64,000 nt of DNA from JBGPTF01 sp041490445 (GTDB lineage Bacteria > Acidobacteriota > Terriglobia > Acidiferrales > UBA7541), in contig JBGPTF010000005.1 in the NCBI GenBank assembly GCA_041490445.1, forward strand, positions 1 to 64,000, in the 5' to 3' direction. The position numbers and the translations under genes were made by a program. Shown piece by piece: positions 26,622-35,350 of this stretch (within the stretch, counting starts at the first letter, position 1; each line of letters starts with the position of its first letter). A model generated the notes under the pieces. The model had not been told where the DNA came from. It saw nothing but the letters and a program-made list of their open reading frames with translations, and did not search any database.

Positions 26622-27464
26622 ATGTTTCAGAGTGATCTGCTCAAGGACCGAGCCGTTTTCCTCACGGGCGGCGGTACGGGTTTGGGCCGCTCGATGGCGC
26701 TGCGGTTCGCCGAGTTGGGCGCCAGCGTATTTCTCGCGGCGCGGCGTGAAGAGCCTCTTGCGGAAACTGCCGGCGAAATCCGCAAGCGCGGCGGACGCGC
26801 GGCCTTCGCCACCTGCGACGTGCGCGATTTCGCCGCCGTCGAAGCAACGATTGCCACCGCCGAAAAGGAATTCGGCCGCATCGATACGCTTGTAAACAAC
26901 GCCGCGGGAAATTTTATCGCGCGTACGGAAAGACTTTCGCCCAACGCCTTCAACGCCGTAGTCGGCATCGTCCTGCAAGGAACGTTTCACTGCACGCTGG
27001 CCCTCGGGCGGCGCTGGATCGCGGCGAAGCAGCCCGGGACGGTGCTGAACATCGTCACCACCTATGCGGAGAGCGGCTCCGGCTTCGTCGTGCCTTCGGC
27101 GTGCGCGAAAGCCGGCGTGCTAGCAATGACGCGCTCGCTCGCCGTGGAGTGGGCACGCCACCGCATCCGCTTCAACGCGATCGCGCCCGGACCGTTTCCC
27201 ACCGAGGGCGCGTTTTCACGGCTGATGCCGACGAAGGAATTTGAGGAGCACGCGAAGAACGCGCATCCGATGAAGCGCTTCGGGCGCCACGACGAGCTCG
27301 CGAATCTCGCCGTGTATCTCTTGAGCGATCAATCCGAATACGTGAACGGCGAATGCGTGGTAATTGATGGCGCGCTATGGCTGCGCGGCGCGGGAGAATT
27401 CAACGACCTGGTTGACTTGCCCGACGCCGCGTGGGAGATGCTCGAACAGGCCCGCAAGCGCTAG
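26622..27464 (+). CDS. SDR oxidoreductase of the 2,4-dienoyl-CoA reductase type
   Basis: 280 residues, Rossmann fold: TGGGTGLGRS (about 15-24) binds NADP(H), and NNAAGNF (92-98) is the SDR asparagine motif. The usual YxxxK is replaced by SACAK (Ser159, Lys163), as in mitochondrial 2,4-dienoyl-CoA reductase. The FVVPSACAKAGVLAMTRSLA and FNAIAPGPFPTEGAFSRL stretches closely follow that family. The likely reaction is NADPH-dependent reduction of 2,4-dienoyl-CoA in beta-oxidation of unsaturated fatty acids. The start at ATG 26622 follows GAGGTGAGC. Convergent with archease, with stops seven bases apart. Confidence 0.85.
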   Translation: MFQSDLLKDRAVFLTGGGTGLGRSMALRFAELGASVFLAARREEPLAETAGEIRKRGGRAAFATCDVRDFAAVEATIATAEKEFGRIDTLVNNAAGNFIARTERLSPNAFNAVVGIVLQGTFHCTLALGRRWIAAKQPGTVLNIVTTYAESGSGFVVPSACAKAGVLAMTRSLAVEWARHRIRFNAIAPGPFPTEGAFSRLMPTKEFEEHAKNAHPMKRFGRHDELANLAVYLLSDQSEYVNGECVVIDGALWLRGAGEFNDLVDLPDAAWEMLEQARKR

Positions 27465-27471
27465 CGCCGCG

Positions 27472-27891
27472 TTACACGTCGAGGAAAACGCGGGCGCGCC
27501 AGCCGTCAGGAATTTGCTCAACAACGAATTGATGGTAGGTGACGGCCTTGAGGTATGTTCCGGCGCGGTGGCGGGACTTGTCGAACTTTTCTCCGAAGAC
27601 GGCGCCGTGAATTTCACCCGCATCGAGCTGTGTCACTTCCGCGCGGCGAAAAACCAGCTGCTCGGCATCCGCAATCGCAAGAATTTCCGCAAGCCACGCG
27701 TAGAGCAGCGAATCGGTCTCTGCGCCGCGCACGCTCACTTCGCGCCGTTCACGTACTTCGACGCCGTCGGACGCGCAGGCAAGCGACATCATCGCCATCG
27801 CCGCGTTGGCGAACAATTCTTCGAGCGTCGCGCCATACGCGATGAATCCCACGTCGGCGGGATGCTCGATGATCTCGAACGGGACGCGCAC
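27472..27891 (-). CDS. Archease-family protein
   Basis: 139 residues matching archease: FEIIEHPADVGFIAYG at the N-terminus with the metal-binding EHxADxG-like motif, LYAWLAEILAIADAE in the middle, and GTYLKAVTYHQFVVEQ near the C-terminus with the conserved KAVTYH. Archease activates the RNA ligase RtcB by promoting its guanylylation. No rtcB is visible in this window, so its partner is elsewhere or the role differs. GTG 27889-27891 gives the normal family length, but no strong ribosome-binding site is present. The frame stays open upstream with non-archease sequence. Confidence 0.85.
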   Translation of the reverse strand: MRVPFEIIEHPADVGFIAYGATLEELFANAAMAMMSLACASDGVEVRERREVSVRGAETDSLLYAWLAEILAIADAEQLVFRRAEVTQLDAGEIHGAVFGEKFDKSRHRAGTYLKAVTYHQFVVEQIPDGWRARVFLDV

Positions 27892-28046
27892 GCGGGCATT
27901 GTACGCCCTCGCTGCACCCTCGCGGTCCCACCATCTCGCTCGGCGGTCTCCGCAATTGTGGCCTGCTTGCATGGCGGCTGATCGCTTGACCCTGCTTCGC
28001 GGCGTCTGTTAGCGTTAGAGTTTCCTCGCCCACCGAAAAGGCGGTC

Positions 28047-29981
28047 ATGGAGAACATTCAGGTCACATTGCCGGATGGAAAGGCGCTCGAGGTGCCTCGC
28101 GGCACCACGGCGGCGGAGATCGCCCGCAAGATTTCGCACGGCCTGGCGAAGGAAGCGCTGGTGGCGCGCGTGAACGGCGACCTGATTGATCTTTCGCGGC
28201 CGCTCGAACAAAATACTTCGCTCACCATTCTCACGGCGAAAGATCCGGATGCCATTCAGGTGTTTCGCCATTCGGCGGCGCATTTGCTCGCTGCGGCCGT
28301 GCTCGAGTTGTTCCCGAACGTAAAACTCGGCATCGGCCCGCCGATTGATTACGGATTCTTCTACGAATTCCTGCACGACGAGCCCTTCACCCCGGAAGAT
28401 CTCGTGCGCATCGAAGCGAAGATGCACGAGATCGCGGCGCGCGATGTTCCCAACGAGCGCAAGATGCTGCCGAAGCCCGAGGCGCTGAAGCTCTACCGCG
28501 AATCGCAGCAGGAATTCAAATGCGAGCTGGTGGAGGAAAAAGCCACCGAGCCGATGGTGTCGTTTTACACCACCGGAAAATTCGTCGATTTCTGCCGCGG
28601 CCCGCACATCCCTTCGACCGGGCGAATCAAGGCGTTCAAGCTGATGAACGTCGCCGGCGCCTACTGGAAAGGGCAGGAAGGCAATCCGCAGATGCAGCGG
28701 ATTTACGGCGCCTGCTTCTACACCCAGGAGGATCTCGACGCCTATCTTCACAAGCTCGAAGAAGCAAAACGGCGCGACCATCGCCGGCTCGGCACGGAAC
28801 TCGATCTCTTCAGCATCCAGGAGGAGGCCGGGCCGGGGCTGATTTTCTGGCACCCGAAGGGAGGCCTGATCCGCAAGTTGATGGAAGACTGGTTGCGCGA
28901 TGAGCTGCTGCGCCGCGGCTACAACCTCGTTTTCACGCCGCACGTGATGCGGCTCGACCTATGGAAGACCAGCGGCCACACCGATTTTTATCGGGACAAC
29001 ATGTTCAGCCCGATCGAAGTGGAGAAGGCCGATTACCAGCTCAAGCCGATGAACTGTCCCGGCCACATCTTGATTTACAAGTCGCATCTGCGCAGCTATC
29101 GCGATCTGCCGTTGCGCCTGGCGGAGCTCGGCACCGTGTATCGCTACGAGCGTTCCGGTGTGCTGCACGGCCTGCTACGCGTCCGGGGCTTCACCCAGGA
29201 CGACGCGCACGTCTTCTGCACACAAGACCAGATCGAGGGCGAAGTGGAAGCCTGCGTGGATTTCGCGCAGGCGACGATGCGCACCTTCGGATTTTCGACC
29301 TTCGAGGTCGAGCTTTCCGATTGGGATGCCGCACATCTCGAAAACTATGCCGGCAAACCAGAAGACTGGCAGCGCGCGAGTGCGGCGCTCGAGAACACGC
29401 TCAATCGCATGAAGATTCCGTTCAAACGCATGGAAGGCGAGGCGGCATTTTACGGCCCTAAAATTGACATCAAATTAATTGATGCGATCGGCCGGCCCTG
29501 GCAGCTCACGACCGTGCAATTTGATTTCAATCTGCCCCTGCGATTCGGCCTGGAATATGTCGGCGACGACGGAGCCCGCCACCAGCCGCTGATGGTGCAC
29601 CGCGCGTTGTGGGGCTCGGTCGAGCGCTTTTTCGGCATCCTGATCGAGCACTACGCGGGCGCGTTTCCTGCATGGCTCGCGCCGGTGCAGGTGGAAGTGC
29701 TACCGCTGAGCGGAAAATTCACGGACTACGCGAAGCAGGTGATGGAAAAGCTGCGCGCCGGCGGGTTCCGCGCGCACCTCGACGATCGCAACGAAAAGCT
29801 GCAAGCCAAGATCCGCGACGCGCAGATGCAGAAGGTTCCTTACATGCTGATCCTCGGTGGTAAGGAAGCCGAAGCCGGTACGGTCGCCGTGCGCCACCGC
29901 GCAAAGGGCGATCTTGGCCCACGCCCGCTCGCTGAATTCCTCGCCGAGCTGCGACAGGAAGTAGACAGCAAGGCCAACTAG
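28047..29981 (+). CDS. thrS: Threonyl-tRNA synthetase
   Basis: 644 residues, the normal full length. N-terminal TGS domain (1-62, MENIQVTLPDGKALEVP); editing domain with HSAAH (His75/His79) and the distal FCRGPHIPSTG motif; class II catalytic core with the zinc-binding MNCPGH motif and RYERSGVLHGLLRVRGFTQDDAHVFC (motif 2); motif 3 region around HRALWGSVERFFGILIEHY; then the anticodon-binding domain (about 535-640). It charges tRNA-Thr and clears mischarged Ser-tRNA-Thr in the cytosol. AAGGCGG precedes the ATG. No T-box leader was recognised upstream. Confidence 0.97.
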   Translation: MENIQVTLPDGKALEVPRGTTAAEIARKISHGLAKEALVARVNGDLIDLSRPLEQNTSLTILTAKDPDAIQVFRHSAAHLLAAAVLELFPNVKLGIGPPIDYGFFYEFLHDEPFTPEDLVRIEAKMHEIAARDVPNERKMLPKPEALKLYRESQQEFKCELVEEKATEPMVSFYTTGKFVDFCRGPHIPSTGRIKAFKLMNVAGAYWKGQEGNPQMQRIYGACFYTQEDLDAYLHKLEEAKRRDHRRLGTELDLFSIQEEAGPGLIFWHPKGGLIRKLMEDWLRDELLRRGYNLVFTPHVMRLDLWKTSGHTDFYRDNMFSPIEVEKADYQLKPMNCPGHILIYKSHLRSYRDLPLRLAELGTVYRYERSGVLHGLLRVRGFTQDDAHVFCTQDQIEGEVEACVDFAQATMRTFGFSTFEVELSDWDAAHLENYAGKPEDWQRASAALENTLNRMKIPFKRMEGEAAFYGPKIDIKLIDAIGRPWQLTTVQFDFNLPLRFGLEYVGDDGARHQPLMVHRALWGSVERFFGILIEHYAGAFPAWLAPVQVEVLPLSGKFTDYAKQVMEKLRAGGFRAHLDDRNEKLQAKIRDAQMQKVPYMLILGGKEAEAGTVAVRHRAKGDLGPRPLAEFLAELRQEVDSKAN

Positions 29982-30006
29982 ACCTCTCCGCGAAGGGAGG
30001 CTCCGG

Positions 30007-30342
30007 ATGCGGCGACTCCATTTGCTGTGCGGGTATCTTTCCGTTCTCCTGGGCATTGCCCATCTTTCGTTCACGCCCAGGAACTATGGCGGCCTCTCAC
30101 TCGACGCGATTTGGTTTGCCAGCGCTGGGCTGGCCATCCTGTTCGGCGGGTTTCTGAATCTTGCGTTCACAAGAAGCGCCGCGCCGGAACCCATCCTGCG
30201 CTGGCTTTGCCTTGCCGCAAACCTCCTGCTTGCTTTTTTCTTCGTGCTCGCGATACCGTTGCTCCGCGAACCGCAGGTTTTCTTCGGCGCAGGTCTTTTT
30301 GCCTTCGAAGCCCTTGCGGTGGCGTACGATAAGAAGACCTAA
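30007..30342 (+). CDS. Small four-helix membrane protein, 111 aa
   Basis: Four predicted membrane spans: LLCGYLSVLLGIAHL, IWFASAGLAILFGGFLNLAF, WLCLAANLLLAFFFVLAIPL and VFFGAGLFAFEALAVAY. It has GGGAGG before its ATG and begins 25 bases after thrS, so it is probably co-transcribed with it. Family not recognised; it looks like a small inner-membrane protein without catalytic motifs. Confidence 0.75.
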   Translation: MRRLHLLCGYLSVLLGIAHLSFTPRNYGGLSLDAIWFASAGLAILFGGFLNLAFTRSAAPEPILRWLCLAANLLLAFFFVLAIPLLREPQVFFGAGLFAFEALAVAYDKKT

Positions 30343-30345
30343 ACC

Positions 30346-30963
30346 TTGATCACGACCACTGAAAAACCTCCCGTGCGAGTCTCGCCCCGGCAAGAAAAGC
30401 TGAGAGTTCGCCGGCAACAAATCCCTTTCCCCGTCGGAAAATTGTTGTTTTATACGCTCGGCATCCTCGCCGCGTTTGTGGTCTTGATTTCCGTCGCTGC
30501 CTACCTGATGGGCGCTTCTCTACCGGCCGATCACGCCTTTTCGCGCTCGAGCATCATCTCGAAGCCGCCCGAGGCAGTCTGGGCGGTGATCAGTGATTTT
30601 GCGGCGCAGCCGAGCTGGCGGCCGCAGCTCCGGAGCATGGATCGCCTGCCGAATCAGGACGGCCTCGAGGCCTGGCAGGTCACCGGCTCGAACGGTGAAT
30701 CCATGACCATGCTCGTGGTCGAGTCCGTTCCGCCGCTCCGACTGGTCAATCTCTACCGGAACACCCAAGCTTCCGGCGACACTAGCTGGATCTTCGAGAT
30801 CCAGCCAATCGCCCAGGACAGTCAAGTGACGCTTACGGAGCGAACTCGCGTCGAAAAGCCTCTCTCCCGGTTCTTCCTGCGGTATGTTTCCGGCAGCCGG
30901 TCAGCCGACCAGTACCTGGCAGCGCTCGCCAAGAAGTTTGGCGATCCTGCCGTAATCCAGTGA
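30346..30963 (+). CDS. Membrane-anchored SRPBCC (polyketide cyclase-like) protein
   Basis: About 205 residues. A cytosolic basic N-terminus is followed by one membrane helix (LLFYTLGILAAFVVLISVAAYLM, about 34-56). Then comes an SRPBCC helix-grip fold: HAFSRSSIISKPPEAVWAVISDFAAQPSWRPQLRSM and the long C-terminal helix SRSADQYLAALAKKFG. It likely binds a hydrophobic ligand at the outer face of the membrane. The start is uncertain. TTG 30346, four bases after the upstream stop, is the longest choice, and GTG 30373 is an alternative. It appears translationally coupled to the small membrane-protein gene. Confidence 0.75.
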   Translation: MITTTEKPPVRVSPRQEKLRVRRQQIPFPVGKLLFYTLGILAAFVVLISVAAYLMGASLPADHAFSRSSIISKPPEAVWAVISDFAAQPSWRPQLRSMDRLPNQDGLEAWQVTGSNGESMTMLVVESVPPLRLVNLYRNTQASGDTSWIFEIQPIAQDSQVTLTERTRVEKPLSRFFLRYVSGSRSADQYLAALAKKFGDPAVIQ

Positions 30964-31004
30964 ACGATGAGCTGCCCGGGCGTACATTTGCTACTGTTAA
31001 CCGC

Positions 31005-31035
31005 TTGCTCCACAACCCGGCGGGCGTGTTATACT
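31005..31035 (+). promoter_or_regulatory. Candidate promoter of the infC-rpmI-rplT operon
   Basis: TTGCTC (31005-31010) and TATACT (31030-31035) separated by 19 bp, a slightly long spacer. It predicts a transcript starting near 31042, directly before the hairpin at 31049-31078. Confidence 0.5.
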
Positions 31036-31048
31036 TCGCGACCCGTAC

Positions 31049-31078
31049 TTTCCGGTGACCCAACTGTAGGGCCGGAAA
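31049..31078 (+). promoter_or_regulatory. Leader hairpin upstream of infC
   Basis: TTTCCGG (31049-31055) pairs perfectly with CCGGAAA (31072-31078), with a further CCC/GGG inner stem. It lies in the untranslated leader 18 bases before the inferred AUC start and just ahead of the GGAGGT site. It could be an L20- or IF3-responsive autoregulatory structure, but no specific family was matched. Confidence 0.45.
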
Positions 31079-31096
31079 CCGGCTGGAGGTAGGTTT

Positions 31097-31675
31097 ATCG
31101 CTGAGCGTGGCGGGCGGATGGCCGATCGCATCCGCGTCAACGAGAAGATCCGGGCGCGCGAAGTTCGCGTGGTCGATGAGCAGGGCAATCAGCTCGGGGT
31201 GATGACTCTGTTCGACGCGATGAAGGCGGCGCGTGAGGCTGGCCTGGATGTCGTGGAAATTTCGCCAACGGCGGTTCCCCCGGTTTGCAAGCTGACGGAT
31301 TACGGGCGCTATCTTTACGAGCTGAACAAGAAAGCCCACGAAACGCGCAAGCACCAGAAGGGCTCGCAGCTCAAGGAAGTGAAGTTCCGGCCGTCCACCG
31401 CCGAGCACGATTACCAGGTGCGGAAGAACCAGATCATCCGTTTCCTGAACGACGGCTGCAAAGTGAAAGCGATGATCTTCCATCGCGGGCGCGAAATGGC
31501 CCACCAGAGCGTGGGCCGCGCCAAGATGGACCGGCTGCTGAAGGATATCGGCGAATACGCGCAGGTGGAATTCGGGCCGCGGATGGAGGCAAATATCCTG
31601 CTGGCCCTGCTGGCGCCCAAGAAAGCTGCACCGCGGCCGGGCGCGGCTCCCGCGAGCGGGCAAGCCGCCAGCTAA
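31097..31675 (+). CDS. infC: Translation initiation factor IF-3, inferred AUC start
   Basis: 192 residues from the inferred start. The N-domain (IRVNEKIRAREVRVVDEQGNQLGVM) and C-domain (LKEVKFRPSTAEHDYQVRKNQIIRFL, HRGREMAHQSVG) are canonical IF-3; a Pro/Ala-rich tail follows. IF-3 binds the 30S subunit and proofreads initiator tRNA and start codons. The first ATG (31118) has only a weak site. ATC 31097-31099 is in frame, sits six bases after a perfect GGAGGT, and gives the IAER N-terminus typical of IF-3. infC genes commonly use AUU or AUC starts for autoregulation, so I choose ATC. It leads the infC-rpmI-rplT operon. Confidence 0.93.
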   Translation: MAERGGRMADRIRVNEKIRAREVRVVDEQGNQLGVMTLFDAMKAAREAGLDVVEISPTAVPPVCKLTDYGRYLYELNKKAHETRKHQKGSQLKEVKFRPSTAEHDYQVRKNQIIRFLNDGCKVKAMIFHRGREMAHQSVGRAKMDRLLKDIGEYAQVEFGPRMEANILLALLAPKKAAPRPGAAPASGQAAS

Positions 31676-31704
31676 GCTCGATCCACTCGAAAGGATTCGA
31701 ATTC

Positions 31705-31911
31705 GTGGCCAAGAAAGCAAAATTGAAGTCGCATCGCGGCGCCGCCAAACGATTCAAGGTGACGTCCACCGGCAAGATCATGCGCAGGCATTCCGGAAAG
31801 CGCCATCTGCTCGGAACCAAGAAGCCGAAGCGCATGCGCCGGCTGGGCAAGGCGGTGGAAGTAAGCCCCGCCGACGCCCGCAACGTACGGCTGATGTTGC
31901 CGTATTCCTGA
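31705..31911 (+). CDS. rpmI: 50S ribosomal protein L35
   Basis: 68 residues, highly basic, starting VAKKAKLKSHRGAAKRFKVT and containing the L35 signature SGKRHLLGTKKPKRMRRLGK. The start is GTG 31705-31707 with AAGGA about nine bases before. L35 sits in the large subunit near the tRNA exit region. It lies 29 bases after infC and 216 bases before rplT; the unusually large second gap may carry L20-dependent control. Confidence 0.93.
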   Translation: MAKKAKLKSHRGAAKRFKVTSTGKIMRRHSGKRHLLGTKKPKRMRRLGKAVEVSPADARNVRLMLPYS

Positions 31912-32127
31912 AAAAGTTTTTCCGTGCCGGGCAGCGCGCAACGGGTGCCTGCCGGCCGGCCGCTCGCGATGAACCAGTTGCGGCGGAAATGCAGTAAGAC
32001 AACGAGACAAACCCGTGGTACCTTCCGGCTTCGTGTCCTGCATTTTGCGGACGCGTCTTCGGGAGTCCCGCCGCGTTTGCCTCCAACCCATTCACCCACA
32101 AGGATGCGGGACCAGGAGAATTGAACT

Positions 32128-32508
32128 ATGGCTCGAGTGAAACGAGGCACGAAACGCCGCGCCAAGCGCAAAAAGCTTTTGCGCCACGCGAAGGGCTTTT
32201 TCCTGACAAAGAGCAAGCTCTACCGCTCGGCGCGCGAGGCGGTGAACCGCTCGCTGCGTTACGGCTATCGCGACCGGCGGAATCGCAAGCGGGATTTCCG
32301 CCGGCTCTGGATTCAGCGCATCGGCGCCGCCGCACGCTTGAACGGAATGTCGTACAGCCAATTGATCCACGGATTGAAAACAGGCGGGATCGACATCGAC
32401 CGGAAGATTCTGGCGGACCTCGCCGTCAGCGACGCCGCGGGATTCACGGCGCTCGCCGAACAAGCAAAGCAGGCGCTTGCAACTGTCGCGCCCCGCGCGT
32501 CCGCATAG
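32128..32508 (+). CDS. rplT: 50S ribosomal protein L20
   Basis: 126 residues: MARVKRGTKRRAKRKKLLRH N-terminal tail, then the YGYRDRRNRKRDFRRLWIQR and RLNGMSYSQLIHGL motifs of L20. L20 is an early assembly protein of the large subunit and, in other bacteria, represses translation of its own operon. AGGAG lies upstream of the ATG. It ends the infC-rpmI-rplT operon and is followed by a GC-rich hairpin. Confidence 0.97.
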   Translation: MARVKRGTKRRAKRKKLLRHAKGFFLTKSKLYRSAREAVNRSLRYGYRDRRNRKRDFRRLWIQRIGAAARLNGMSYSQLIHGLKTGGIDIDRKILADLAVSDAAGFTALAEQAKQALATVAPRASA

Positions 32509-32525
32509 ACATACAGGCTTCTCTT

Positions 32526-32550
32526 GTGGGGGCTCTCGAACCACCCCCAC
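32526..32550 (+). terminator. Terminator-like hairpin after rplT
   Basis: GTGGGGG (32526-32532) and CCCCCAC (32544-32550) form a perfect 7-bp stem 17 bases after the rplT stop. No T-run follows on either strand, so it is a weak or Rho-assisted terminator, or simply an mRNA 3'-end stabiliser between convergent genes. Confidence 0.4.
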
Positions 32551-32575
32551 TGTAAGGCTGATGGCCCAGTTCGCG

Positions 32576-35350
32576 TCATTCGTAACGAAGGGCGTCGAGC
32601 GGATCAACCCGCGTCGCGCGCCGCGCCGGAATATAGCAAGCCAGCAAGGCGACAGTCAAAAGCACGGTTAACACGCTCGCAAACGTAACCGGGTCCGACG
32701 GCTTCACCTCGTAGAGCATCCCCACCATCAGTCGCGACAAAAACAAAGCGGCGGCCACACCCAGACCTGCGCCGATCGCTGCCAAGCGCATGCCCTGCCC
32801 CACGACAAGCCGCAAGACGTCGCGCGGCTGCGCGCCGAGAGCCATGCGGACGCCAATCTCGTGCGTCTGCTGCGCGACGGCATAGGCGAGCACGCCGTAA
32901 ATGCCGATGGCGGCGAGGAAGAGCGCGGCACCCGCAAAAATCGCCAGCAGGAACATGGTGAAACGCCGCGGCGCGTTCGATTGCGCCACGACATCATCCA
33001 TCGTGCGGATGTTCACCAGCGGCACGTTCGGATCGATGCTTTGTAGCGCGCCGCGGAGCGCCGAAGTGATGCTCGTTGGATTCATCTCCGCGCGCACGAC
33101 CGCTTGAGCGCCAAGAAAGGAGATTGCATCGCCGCCTTGCGGCAAGGGTTGATAGCTATGCGGCATCGTCTCCGCGTCGATGGCTCCCTGCTTCACGTCG
33201 CCGACAACGCCGACAATCGTCAGCCAGGGATTGGTCGATTGCGCCGCTCCCCACTTCAGTCGTTTGCCAATGGCATCTTCTCCGGGCCAGAAGCGCCGCG
33301 CCATGCTTTCGCTGATGATCACGACACCGGGCGCCCTTTCATCGTCTTGTTCCGTGAAGTACCGGCCACGCTTCAGCGGAATACTCAGCGCCTGCAGATA
33401 ATTCCCTATCACTGCGGAATGAAAATCCATCGGGAGAGTGCCCCCAGTGACGGGCCTCTCTTCCACGGTGAATACGCGTGTCCATCCACCTTCGAGCGGC
33501 AGATCGGTGCTGAAGCCCGCCGCTTCGACGCCGGGAAGATTGCTCAATTTTCGGGAAAGGGCGCGGTAGAAGCCGAGGACCTGGTCCGGTTTTGGATAAT
33601 CCTCGCGCGGGAGCGCAGTCGCGGCAGTCAGCACGTGTTGTGCGCGGAACCCGGGATCGGTATCGAGCAGGCGCACGAAGCTGCGGATCAACAGGCCCGC
33701 GCCGGAGATCAGCACCAGCGCTAGCCCCATTTGCGCTACGACCAGCGTGCTGCGAACCAAGCTATGCCGACGCCCGATGTTGCCACCGCGCCCGCCTTCC
33801 TTCAAGGATTGGTGCAAGTCCGCACGCGTGGCGGCGAACGCCGGAGCCAGGCCAAAGAGAAGTCCCGCAAGAATCGAAAGAGTGAACGTGAACGCCAGCA
33901 CGCGTGAATCCATGTGAATCGCCTGCGTTTGCGGGATCGTGACCGGGGCGGCGGCCACCAAGAGATTCGTTCCCCAGCGGGCCAGCAAAAGGCCCAGGAC
34001 GGCGCCGGTCAGCGAGAGAAGGACGCTTTCGACCAGCAATTGCAGGATGAGCCTCCGGCGGGTGGCGCCCAACGACACTCGTATAGCGATCTCCTTCTGG
34101 CGTTGCGCGGCACGGGACAGCAATAGATTCGAAACATTCGCGCACACAATCAGCAGAAGAAAGACGACGGCCCCCAGGAGGAGCAGCAGCAGCGTACGCA
34201 CGCCGCTAACAACCATTTCCCCGAGCGGCGTAACCACTGCTTCCAGCTTGATTTCCTTGGGAGTCTCCGGCGGATAGGATTCGCGGATGCGCTGCGCGGC
34301 TAGATTGGCGTCTTCGCGAACCTGAGCCAGCGAGGCAGCGGGCTTCAGCCGGCCAATGACGCCGAAATTGAAATTGTCGCCGCGATATTTCAAATCAAAC
34401 GGCGTCAGCGCCAGCGGCACCCAAAGCTGCGCGGGCTGGGAATACTCGGTGCCGCGGACCGGGAATTGGAAACCTTGCGGCATGATGCCGATGACCAAGT
34501 ATGGCTGGCGATCCAGCGTGATGGTTTGGCCCACAATGCCCGCGTCACCGCCGAAACGTTGCTGCCACACTCCATAGCCCAGGACGACAACAGTCTGGCC
34601 GGGCCGATCTTCTTCCGGTGTGAACGTGCGACCGTAGAGCGGCCGGATACCGAGCAGGGGAAAAACTCCCGCGCCGGTGCGCGCCGCCATCACCTGCTCG
34701 GCCGCGCCGCCGCGCGTCAAATTCATGCTCTGATTCGAGAAACCCGAAAGGTCTTCGAACGAGCGCGTCAGGCGGCGGAAATCGTCAATGTCGGGTGCGG
34801 AAACAGGAAACGGCTGCGGCTGAATCTTGCGTGCCGCGACCTGCAGGATCACAAGGCGCGACGGATCGCGAAACGGCAGAGGGCGAAGCAGAACCCCGTT
34901 CACGACGCTGAAGATGGCCGTGCTGGCGCCGATGCCGAGCGCCAGCGTCAGCACCGCAACCACCGTGAACGCCGGCTGGCGAGCCAGCATCCGCCACCCA
35001 TAACGGACGTCCTGCCAGAGATGATTCATGAGGAGCGCTCCTTTGCGTGCGACTGAGTTGCGAGCCGCGGATTCGATGTTCGCCGGAAATGAGTAGTGGT
35101 CGAGTTTTGTAGCGAGCCGTTCGGCCATCGGCTGCTCCGCTTCGCGAAACTCTCGCCCCAGGGCTTGCCAATCCGGGATCTGCGCCGTCGCGCGAGTGGC
35201 GGCTTCCACATCGCGGGCGCCATGTGCGATGGCGTCGGCATAACAGTCTTCGAGCTGCTGCGCCAGCTCTTCGATGATTTCCTGCTCACGCGCTCCGCCC
35301 AGGCCCAAGGGAGGCAGATGCGCGCGGACGTATTGCTTCCAGTCAGGCAT
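32576..35350 (-). CDS. ADOP-family duplicated orphan ABC permease (module 2)
   Basis: 924 residues with the same plan as module 1. A cytosolic N-terminal extension (MPDWKQYVRAHLPPLGL..., about 1-105) precedes two MacB-like units. The FtsX-type loops RAAQRQKEIAIRVSLGATRR (first half) and VAQQTHEIGVRMALGAQPRD (second half) are visible. The C-terminus ends RRATRVDPLDALRYE, almost identical in style to module 1 (RRASRVDPMVALHYE). The ATG overlaps the PadR stop by eight bases (ATGCCTGA), indicating translational coupling, and GGTGGAGC precedes it. No ATPase partner is present. Function unknown; an envelope-stress or efflux role is only a guess. Confidence 0.92.
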   Translation of the reverse strand: MPDWKQYVRAHLPPLGLGGAREQEIIEELAQQLEDCYADAIAHGARDVEAATRATAQIPDWQALGREFREAEQPMAERLATKLDHYSFPANIESAARNSVARKGALLMNHLWQDVRYGWRMLARQPAFTVVAVLTLALGIGASTAIFSVVNGVLLRPLPFRDPSRLVILQVAARKIQPQPFPVSAPDIDDFRRLTRSFEDLSGFSNQSMNLTRGGAAEQVMAARTGAGVFPLLGIRPLYGRTFTPEEDRPGQTVVVLGYGVWQQRFGGDAGIVGQTITLDRQPYLVIGIMPQGFQFPVRGTEYSQPAQLWVPLALTPFDLKYRGDNFNFGVIGRLKPAASLAQVREDANLAAQRIRESYPPETPKEIKLEAVVTPLGEMVVSGVRTLLLLLLGAVVFLLLIVCANVSNLLLSRAAQRQKEIAIRVSLGATRRRLILQLLVESVLLSLTGAVLGLLLARWGTNLLVAAAPVTIPQTQAIHMDSRVLAFTFTLSILAGLLFGLAPAFAATRADLHQSLKEGGRGGNIGRRHSLVRSTLVVAQMGLALVLISGAGLLIRSFVRLLDTDPGFRAQHVLTAATALPREDYPKPDQVLGFYRALSRKLSNLPGVEAAGFSTDLPLEGGWTRVFTVEERPVTGGTLPMDFHSAVIGNYLQALSIPLKRGRYFTEQDDERAPGVVIISESMARRFWPGEDAIGKRLKWGAAQSTNPWLTIVGVVGDVKQGAIDAETMPHSYQPLPQGGDAISFLGAQAVVRAEMNPTSITSALRGALQSIDPNVPLVNIRTMDDVVAQSNAPRRFTMFLLAIFAGAALFLAAIGIYGVLAYAVAQQTHEIGVRMALGAQPRDVLRLVVGQGMRLAAIGAGLGVAAALFLSRLMVGMLYEVKPSDPVTFASVLTVLLTVALLACYIPARRATRVDPLDALRYE

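Noticed and set aside
24944..26635. Long plus-strand open frame (about 560 codons)
   Set aside because: Runs antisense through the tyrosinase-like and rhodanese genes; no start site and shadow composition.
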